Below, one piece after another: positions 58,301 through 64,000 of a stretch of DNA of 64,000 nucleotides (positions within the stretch are counted from its first letter, which is position 1; each line of letters begins with the position of its first letter). The notes beneath the pieces are model-generated. The model was not told the DNA's origin. It did not search any database and worked only from the letters and a program-made list of their open reading frames with translations. Position numbers and translations under genes: made by a program. Source of the stretch: Leptodactylus fallax (taxonomy: Eukaryota; Chordata; Amphibia; Anura; Leptodactylidae); NCBI GenBank assembly GCA_947044405.1, contig CAMRHE010000352.1, forward strand, positions 1,828,001-1,892,000, in the 5' to 3' direction.

Positions 58301-58373
58301 GCTATTCCTCAGGCCAGCAGCTGAGCTTGTTGTATTGTTTTCACAAGAGGAGCCTAATAGTGGTATCTCTTGA
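52371..58373 (+). CDS. BEL/Pao gag-pol polyprotein, 2000 aa
   Basis: One open frame for gag-pol. I chose the first ATG after the LTR leader, 213 bp from the LTR. Residues 24-137: a highly charged coiled coil with repeats of ADQEAERARLQ. Residues about 270-400: gag domain of the DUF1759 type (SYRSWRASFQNAI). Residues about 560-595: two zinc knuckles, CFRCCATTSHFARNC and CTECGSTEHNTALH (last ligand His). Residue 662: protease, LDDQSNRSL in place of D-S-G. Residues 950-1200: RT with VVFDSSA and catalytic YVDD at about 1117. Residues 1290-1400: RNase H (FCDAS, FYTDSK). Residues 1615-1830: integrase with HH-CC zinc site (HHIQVKHQG, CVTCRKL) and D,D,E at about 1690, 1757 and 1805 (GLDVFGPW, RSDRGTNF, GAWERM). 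Residues about 1890-1990: DUF5641-type C-terminus. The proteins act in a cytoplasmic particle and the integrase in the nucleus. No internal stops or shifts, so it could be functional. Confidence 0.96.
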   Translation: MSISRASSLRTRSRTSCSSKSSIKESAALAHAEAEAAKVRLSFASQEMQLKLRQADQEAEKSRLQADQEAEKARLQAEGARLQADQEAERARLQADQEAERARLQADREAERARLQATLEKLAAEKEAAAAIAKAEFLETVEFPKSEKHSSVLGPDLDQQDPAWRVSEYVHQHSGTGNNHDSLHQPAYADYKRSNPDELQYRKQESMQQSDVDHNYRSTEQKTQPQLQLKGSPFASERYYTDYPRPEAPKRYGDTPHSHHISTPAHIGNNQASMDFAKFFAKRELVTKGLVKFTDRAESYRSWRASFQNAIKDLDLSCSEELDLMTKWLGSESAEHAKRIRDININYPDTGLKMVWERLDECYGSIEAIENALFKRIDNFPRIVSKGGYQKLRELSDLLMEVWVAQAEGDLPGLAFLNTARGVNPIVQKLPYNLQEKWIMHGSRYKQVNNVPFPPFSVFVDFVRQQARIRNDPSFDFTLSCSTAPGVKSYKTPVAVHKTNVTSTGSSYRTFKSSQEENRPKDLSKQCPLHKKPHPLLKCRAFREKSLEDRKSFLKENNICFRCCATTSHFARNCEVSVKCTECGSTEHNTALHPGPPSQMSSQAEEPLVQQMDTDAIDTPIVSSHCTEICKGFVGGKSCSKICLVRVYPAGHRNKAIKIYAILDDQSNRSLAKSTFFDTFNIVGPVSPYSLRTCAGTVETAGRKATGYKVESMDGQTCLSLPTILECNQIPDNRSEIPISEVAAHHPHLKRIAHLIPQLDPEAPIVLLLGRDILRVHKVRGLINGPQNAPYAQRLDLGWVIVGDVCLGGAHKPTSVNSMLTCTLEKGRPSLFQPCPSSFLVKELPHSAPLPCPFADLSCEGHACDGEPDHIGCTVFHRTREDNRVTMSIEDRLFLDIMDQEMVKDQSKSWVAPLPFKPQRRRLPNNRELVYNRFVSLKQKLQRSPETRQHFFSFMEKIFKNNHAEIAPALQDSEECWYLPIFGVYHPKKPGQIRVVFDSSARCDSISLNDVLLSGPDLNNRLLGVLLRFRRDSVAFMADVQQMFYCFLVKEEHRNFLMFFWYRDNDPCKDIVEYRMRVHIFGNSPSPAVAIYGLRHSAREGETRYGSDVRSFVERDFYVDDCLKSTPTSESAISLLKRAQEMLALSNLRLHKIASNSHELMEAFPSQDHSIDLKDLDLSTDSLPMQRSLGLLWDLKVDAFTFQISKEEKPFTRRGVLSIINSLYDPLGFVAPVTIQGKWMLRDFTQEKSDWDDPLPVGKRDLWADWRKSLEALSSLHVTRPYASVPSTEVKIQRLCIFCDASVKAIAAVAYLKTIDVEDQCHIGFVMSRTKLAPLREHTIPRLELCTAVLAVELAELVTTAMNLEIKEVEFYTDSKVVLGYICNETRRFYVYVSNRVLRIRRSTCPKQWHYVPTHHNPADHATRSVTPSHLKDTTWFTGPRFLYHPTSCVARSDAFELIEPDADEEIRPQVSVLRTVTLDKHFKSHRFSKFSTWKSLVRAVACLVHIAESYKSTLPTGQKPCKGWHHCRHAFTAPNLERSKNLIIRTVQRECYAKEIDHLNKKQSIPKDSALKKLDPIIDQDGLLRIGGRLHEAKVEFMEKHPLIIHGHHHVTTLLVQHHHIQVKHQGRLFTEGNLRAAGLWIVGAKRCVSKLIFNCVTCRKLRGKFQNPKMANLPPDRLSTDPPFTNVGLDVFGPWSVATRHTRGIHVSAKRWAVLFTCMSSRAVHIEVIESMDTSSFINALRRFIAIRGPVKHIRSDRGTNFVGAVKELQIPSNLDTTNVERYLSEQGCTWTFNPPHSSHMGGAWERMIGIARRILDSIFLQVGSTRLTHESLMTFLAEVSAIMNARPLTTLSSGSGDLTILTPAMLLTQKTSVLSAPSGDFGDKDLYRRQWRQVQSLSNAFWDRWRKQYISTLQPRRKWQTNKRNIRPGDVVLMKDSQLHRNEWPLDLITQTFPSKDGNVRKAEVKVWKLGESKLFLRPAAELVVLFSQEEPNSGIS

Positions 58374-58387
58374 TACCAGACGGGGAG

Positions 58388-59056
58388 TGTTCTGCCCAAT
58401 GGATCAGAATCTGATGTTAAAAGTGTATAATCTCATTTTACATACTTGTGTTAATGTATAGTCTAATTAGGTTATAGCACCATGTAGTGGTCTTTCAGTT
58501 ACATTACCTGTTGAATTCTCCTTATGAAGCTATTGCATTATGGGAGCTACAATGCACTCTGGGTAAAGCAAGGCATTCTGGGAGCAAGAAACCTGCCCAC
58601 AAGACATTGGGCTGCCATCTCTTGCACTACTCCACACTTGAGCTCCATTATCCTTGTGCAAGCATATCTGGTAGGAATTGTCTTATTCCTATGTGAATGT
58701 ATGTAGTGTTCAGGACTGTTAGTGAGCCATGTATAGCTTAATCAGGATGTATTACTGTTAGTTATATGTGTATATGTATAGGCTTCCATCTTACCATGTG
58801 CTTTCACTGTTGATTTTAAGTGTCATGGCCATGTATTCATGCTCAATACTTATACCTATACTTTTGTATTCTTATAGTTTTACCAGAACATATCAACATA
58901 TCATATCAATATCATCATCACATTACCATATTTACAACCTGTTGACCAATAAATTCTTAGACTACAGAAAAAAAAAGTCTGTTTATTTGGAAGACAGAGA
59001 AGGTTTATGCTGTATGTCAGACTGCACACTGAGAGAACGTGTAAGAAGACAGAACA
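58388..59056 (+). repeat. 3' LTR of BEL/Pao element
   Basis: 669 bp, nearly identical to the 5' LTR. Between the ORF stop (58373) and the LTR there are only 14 bases, ending GACGGGGAG, a short purine-rich tract. Confidence 0.95.
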
Positions 59057-59090
59057 CACCTCCTCTCCGATATGGAATACTATCGGAAAA
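59057..59090 (+). pseudogene. Penelope-like RT fragment, continuation
   Basis: The frame of 51422-51489 resumes behind the duplicated CACCT and reads LLSDMEYYRK, in register with AIH on the left side, before the next Tc1 insertion at TA 59091-59092. Confidence 0.8.
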
Positions 59091-59092
59091 TA

Positions 59093-59346
59093 CAGTTAGG
59101 TCCATAAATATTTGGACAGAGACAACATTTGTCTAATTTTGGTTCTGTACATTACCACAATGAATTTTGAACAAAACAATTCAGATTGAAGTTCAGACTT
59201 TCATCTTTAATTCAGTGGGTTGAACAAAATGATTGCATAAAAATGTGAGGAACTAAAGCATTTATTACACACAATCCCTTCATTTCATGGGCTCAAAAGT
59301 AATTGGACAATTTAAATAATTGAAAATAAAATGTAAATTTCTAATA
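59093..59346 (+). mobile_element. Tc1-like end fragment (left end only)
   Basis: It starts CAGTTAGGTCCATAAATATT and carries the usual 5' region of a fourth Tc1 family (TTTGGACAGAGACAAC, CAAAAGTAATTGGACAA). It stops after about 254 bp and no right end is found. Confidence 0.75.
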
Positions 59347-59698
59347 CTTTAGTATAAATAAAACAGAAGGAAGCGCTTCCTTGCGGAACCAGATGGGATT
59401 TACAACATGGCCTGGATCCCCTACTTTCCCAGGTGGTTTGGGGCTCACCTTGTAGGGTTGTGTTCCACAACCACTTAATGCGTATATCAAGTTAGAATAG
59501 TGAAGGCTGCTCATTAGGTCTCTTCTTCGGTGTCCTTCGGATTCCAAGTAGTAGAAATAATAAAAGAAAAAAATTCAACCAAAGTTGCAGGGGAAAAAAA
59601 ATCTTTGAAGGCAGAGACCAATATTAGGCGCTCTTCACTTTAACCCTCCTAGAGTATGAATGATGAATGAATGAATGGTAGAACCCTCCAATTAAGTA
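59347..59698. other. No gene recognised
   Basis: A GC-richer stretch (59370-59540) with an imperfect inverted motif GGAAGCGCTTCC and then A-rich and GAATGAAT repeats. Confidence 0.4.
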
Positions 59699-59985
59699 TA
59701 GTGGGTATGGAAAGTATTCAGACCCCTTTAAATTTTTCACTCTTTGTTTCATTGCAGCCAATTGCTAAAAGCAAAAAAGTTCATTCTATTTCTCATTAAT
59801 GTACACTCAGCATCCCATCTTGATAGAAAAAAACAGAAATGCATATATTTTTCCAAATTTATTAAAAAAGAAAGAAAAACTGAAATATCACATGGTCGTA
59901 AGTATTCAGAACCTTTGCTCAGTATTGAGTAGAAGCACCCTTTTGAGCTTGTACAGCCATGAGTCTTCTTGGGAATGATAACAAA
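59699..59985 (+). mobile_element. Tc1-like end fragment of a fifth family
   Basis: It starts TAGTGGGTATGGAAAGTATTC and continues AGACCCCTTTAAATTTTTCA and ATTGCAGCCAATTGCTAAAA, the typical beginning of a Tc1 element with 5' region and part of the N-terminal reverse-complement coding segment. It is cut off by the start of the next repeat. Confidence 0.75.
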
Positions 59986-59991
59986 AAGTAT

Positions 59992-62900
59992 TAACCCCTT
60001 AACGACATTGGACATACTATTACGTCCTGTGCGCTTGGTACTTCGCGCAACAGGGCGTAACACTATACCCTGGGGCGGCCGCCCACTCACTATCTAAGCG
60101 GGCGGCATCGGAACCGGGTGTTACCTGTAACTGACAGCTAACACCCTGCTCCATATTCCCCGGTCGGAACTGAGTTCCGATCAGAGGTTTTAACCACTTG
60201 GATGCCCGCGGCATCTGCATAGCCTCACTTCCTGTATAGACTGCAAGACACTTGTATGCTCGTGTCTTGCAGTCTACAGTGCTGATCCAGCAATCAAAGC
60301 ATTGCTGGCTCAGGTGTCCTAATGGGACACATGAAAAAATAAAAAAAGTGAAAAAAAATAAAATAAAGTGTTTGAAAAAAAATTAATAAATAAATAAAGC
60401 CCCAAAAATTCCCTTTTCCTATATAAAATGAATTATATAAAAAAAACCTAAAAATTAATAAAAACAATGCATATTTGGTATCGCCACGTCCGTAACAATC
60501 TGTACAATAAAACTGAAACAATATTTAACATACACGGTGAACGTTGGGGAAAAAAAATGGAAAAAACTCGCCAAAAGTAATGATTTTTCACTATCTCACC
60601 TTACAAAATATGCCATAAAAAGTGATCAAAAAGTCATATGTACCCCAAAACAGTACCAATAAAAAGCACAGGTTGTCCCGCAAAAAATAATCCCTCAACC
60701 AACTCTGTAAACTGCAAAATAAAAATGTTACGCATCTCAGAAGATGGCGATGCAAAAACAATTAATTTATGTCCCCAAATGGGTTTTTGTTCTGCAAAAT
60801 TAGTATCGCATAAAAAAAAGTATAAATGAGGTATCTCCGTAATCGTACCAACCTGTAGAATAAAGGTAACATGTTACTTATGCTTTATGCTGCATGGTGA
60901 AAAATTTAAAAGGTAAAACGCAGTGCCAGAATTGATGTTTTTTTTTTTTTTAATACAACAAGAAAGAGTTAATAAAATTTATTTAATAAGTTATAGGCAC
61001 CCAAAGATGATGTCATTACAAAATACATCTCACCCCGCAAACAACAAGCCCTCATATGGCTGCATCACCAGAGAAATAAAGAAAATATAGCTTGTACAAT
61101 GTGAAGACAAAAACCCCAAAAATTGCCAAATCATTAGAACATAACTGGCTGTGTGAGGAAGGGAATGTATAAGCTGTGTGAGCCTATATCAGGGGACAAA
61201 CCAGATTTAGAGCTTATGAGGGAAAATAAACCAGAAGTGACCCCCAGAGTGACCTCCCCAATAATAGGAACTACTGGGGAAATAGTAGGGAATTTGGTGT
61301 TCCCAATGTATTCCGCACAGCTTACCTATTCACTTTTCCCCATCTGCTGTGTATTCACGTCTGGGATACTAATGCTCACTACACCCCTTGATAAATTCTT
61401 TGAGGGGTGCAGTTTTCAAAATGGTCACTCCTTTGGGGAATCCACTGTTATGGTACCTTACAGGCTCTACAAACATGACATAGCATCCAGATTCCAAACA
61501 TCTGAATCTGCACTCCAAAAGCCACATAGCGCTCCTTCTCTTCTGCGCCCTGCTGTGTGCCCAAAGTGCAGTTTATACCCACATGTATGACACTGGTTTA
61601 CCCAGGGTAACGTACGTAATGTCATATGTGGGTATAAACTGCTGTATGGACACAGCTCGGCACAGAATGGAAGGAGCGCTATTTGGTTTTTGGAGCACAG
61701 GCTTGGACGGTTTGGTTTACGGACGCCATTGCACTTTTGCAGAGCTGAAACGCCAGTAAAGTGGAATCTCCTGACATGTGACCCCATTTTGGAAACTACA
61801 CTCCTGAAGGAATTTATCCAGGGGTACAGTGAGCATTTTTAACCCCCAAGTGTTGCTATAATTTATTATCCATAAATGAATACGCAGCTGATTGTGAAAG
61901 GTGAAAATGACAATTTTTCCAGGAATATATCATTTCAGTGCGTAATATGTTGTGCCCGGCTTGTATCAGAGATGAACGCTCCAAAAGCTGTTGTGCCCGG
62001 GATCCCCGCTTAACAGTTTTTGGATTGTGTGTCTCTGCAGACATAAGCTGGGCACTGAAATGGCGTATCTCTGGAAAAATGTTATTTTTAACTTTTCATT
62101 ATCATCTGCGCATTCATTTCTGGAAATTAAAAGAATGCAGGGTTAATAATGCTTGCTACACCACTTGATAAATCCCTTGAAGGGTGTAGTTTCCAAAATG
62201 GGGTCACAAGTCTGCGGATTCCACTTTACTGGCAATTCTTGGGCTCTGCAAAAGTGACATGGTGTCCAAAAACCAAACTGCGCTCTAAAAACCAAAATAG
62301 TGCTCCTTCCCTTCTGTGCCCGGCTGTTCCCAAACAGCAGTTTATACCTACATAAGGCATTAAGTACGTTATCCTGGGTACACCATTGTCATACATGTGG
62401 GCATAAACTGCCATTTGGGCACACAGCAGGGTGCAGATGTGAAGGAGCACTATGTACTTTTGGAGCGCAGATTTAGATTGTTGGTTTTTGGACGCCATGT
62501 CACATTTGCAGAGACCCTAAAATTGCCCCTACAAAATGGGGGTCACTTCTTGGGGAATTCCAGTTTACTGGCACCTCCAGGGCTCTGCAAAAATAACATG
62601 GCGACCAGAAAGTCCCTCGAAATCTGTACTCCAAAAGCTAACAAAACACAGTGCTCCTTCCTTTCTGAGCCCTGCTGTGTTCCCAAGCAGCAGTTTACAC
62701 CCAAGCTCACTTAATAGTTTTAGGAGTGCATGTCTCTGATGCCACAAGTGGCCGCAACATATTCTGAAATTGGATATTTCTTCAAAAACTTCAATTTTCA
62801 CTTTGTACATTAATTTTTGGGAAGCATTTTTAGGCTCAAAATGATAATACCCCTTGATACATTCCTTGAGGGGTAAAGTTTCTAAAATGGGGTCCCTTTT

Positions 62901-64000
62901 GAGGGGTTTCCATTGTTTTGGTACTTTAGGGGCTCTGCAAATGCGACATGGCACCTGAAAACTATTCCAGCCACATCTGCCCTCCTAAAGTCAAATAGCG
63001 CTCTTTCCATTCTGAGCTTCACCATGTACACATACAGCAGATTACAACCACATATGGGGCATTTCTGTGTTCAGAAGAAATTGTGCAACAAACTGTGGGG
63101 AGCTTTTTCTTCTTTTAAGCACTTGCAAAAATTAAAAATATGTCGCTAAATGGACGGTTTATTGGAAAAAATTTTTCATTTTCATGTCCCAATGTTAATA
63201 AAATCTGTGAAACAGCTGTGCAGTAAAAATGCTCACTATACCCCTTGACATGTTCTGTGAGGGGTGTGGTTTCCAAAATGGGGTCACTTTTAGGGGGTTT
63301 CCACTGTTTTGGTACTTTGGGGGCTCTGCAAATGCAACATGGCACCTGAAAACTATTCCAGCAAAATCTGCCCTACAAAAGCAAAATAGCGCTCTTTCCA
63401 TTCCGAGCCCCACCATGTACCCATTCAGTAGTTTATGACCACATATGGGGTATTGCGGTGTTCAGGAGAAATTGTTTAACAAACTATGGAGTCCTTTTTC
63501 TCCTTTAATCCCTTGTGGAAATGAAAACTTTGGGGATAAAGTGAAGTTTTAGTAATTTTTCATTTATACATCCCAATGTTAGTAAAATCTGTGAAACAGC
63601 TGTGGGGTCAAAATGCTCACTATACCCCTTGATGAAATCTGTGAGGGGTGTAGTTTCCAAAATGGGGTTACTTTTAGGGGGTTTCCATTGTTTTGGTATT
63701 CTAGTGGCTTTGCAAATGAGACATGGCACCTGAAAACTATTCCAGCAAAATCTGCTTTTCAAACGTCCAGTGTCGCTCCTTCCCTTCTGTGCACTGCCAA
63801 ATGCCCAAACATCAATTTACACCCACATGTGGGGTATTTCTGTGCTCTGGAGAAATTGTATAATAAACTGGGAGATGTATTTTCTCCTTTAACCCTTTGT
63901 GAATGTGTTAAATTTAGGGCTAAATGAAGGGATTAGTGAAAAAAATGAAATGTCTAAATTTCACCTCGATATCGTTTTAATTCTTGTGAAATGCTTAAAG
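59992..64000 (+). repeat. TTAACCCC-ended repeat with tandem units (cut by window end)
   Basis: It begins TTAACCCCTTAACGACATTGG at 59992. The part 60220-60960 is the inverted complement of 120-780. From about 61370 the sequence consists of tandem diverged units of about 385 bp, each with TACCCCTTGATAAATTC-like start, GTAGTTTCCAAAATGGGGTC, GGCTCTGCAAA, AGCGCTCCTTCC, and an end AGCAGTTTATACCCACAT. Unit starts are near 61380, 62160, 62850, 63237 and 63622. No transposase gene is visible. Confidence 0.8.
61370..63990 (+). repeat. Tandem array of about 385-bp units
   Basis: Start-to-start distances at the right end are about 387 (62850 to 63237) and 385 (63237 to 63622). The unit at 62160-62850 appears as a longer, partly inverted arrangement (62360-62500 mirrors 61560-61740). 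The inverted form of this unit occurs at 6480-7106 plus 28452-28560, on either side of the hAT element. Confidence 0.75.

Larger units (their letters stand above)
51490..59056 (+). mobile_element. Structurally intact BEL/Pao LTR retrotransposon
   Basis: 7567 bp with LTRs at 51490-52157 and 58388-59056, target duplication CACCT (51485-51489 and 59057-59061), and a single 2000-codon ORF. LTRs begin TGTTCTGCCC and end CAGAACA. By eye the LTRs differ only in the A tract before GTCTG (one substitution and one extra A in the right copy). All protein domains are present. I see no canonical TGG primer site at the LTR edge (sequence after it begins GTAAAACAGATGC). It inserted into a Penelope-like RT. 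Confidence 0.96.

Noticed and set aside
61153..61590. 145-codon ORF near the right end
   Set aside because: It spans the tandem repeat units; equivalent frames in other units are closed.

Overview
The window is vertebrate nuclear DNA, most likely from a frog or toad. The taxon is an inference: it rests on exons of a vertebrate SULF2 gene, GT-AG introns, and a repeat repertoire (several Tc1-like families, BED-type hAT, chromodomain Gypsy, BEL/Pao, Penelope-like, CR1 and L2 LINEs, long TTAACCCC-ended repeats) that is typical of large anuran genomes. There are no operons, rRNA or tRNA genes.

Host gene. Five consecutive exons of the heparan-sulfate 6-O-endosulfatase SULF2 lie on the minus strand between 40418 and 34645. 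All introns have GT-AG borders and the reading phases fit from exon to exon. They encode about 237 residues of the hydrophilic middle part of the protein. The catalytic N-terminal exons lie to the right and the C-terminal exons to the left; I did not find either inside the window.

Left part (1-32.2 kb). This is a stack of nested mobile elements. A minus-oriented TTAACCCC-type repeat carries a hAT element (7107-28451, exact 8-bp duplication TTCATTAC). The hAT carries two L2 fragments, a Tc1 fragment, a second non-autonomous hAT (9730-11400, duplication GTCTAAAC) and a chromodomain Gypsy element (Gypsy A, 16059-28153, duplication GTTGG). Gypsy A carries a second, opposite-strand chromodomain Gypsy (Gypsy B, 17613-26862, duplication CTATG). 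Gypsy B is itself broken by a CR1 LINE and a Penelope-like element with inverted terminal copies. Another TIR element (28809-32075) with a Tc1 inside lies in the same outer repeat.

Middle part (32.2-47.6 kb). This holds SULF2 exons and introns with MITEs, a roughly 1-kb minisatellite that changes orientation at one end, two TTAACCCC-type repeats, and a decayed Tc1 element.

Right part (47.6-64 kb). A Tc1 copy contains another Tc1. A Penelope-like reverse transcriptase fragment is split by a structurally intact BEL/Pao retrotransposon (51490-59056) with an uninterrupted 2000-codon ORF and almost identical 668/669-bp LTRs, clearly the youngest insertion here. Two Tc1 end fragments follow, and then a TTAACCCC repeat with tandem units of about 385 bp that runs off the window.

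The two Gypsy elements lack a TGG primer site. Each instead has LTR-adjacent bases complementary to a site inside its own LTR just downstream of a TATA-like box, with one compensatory change between the two families. This is the pattern expected of self-priming Tf1/sushi-type elements.
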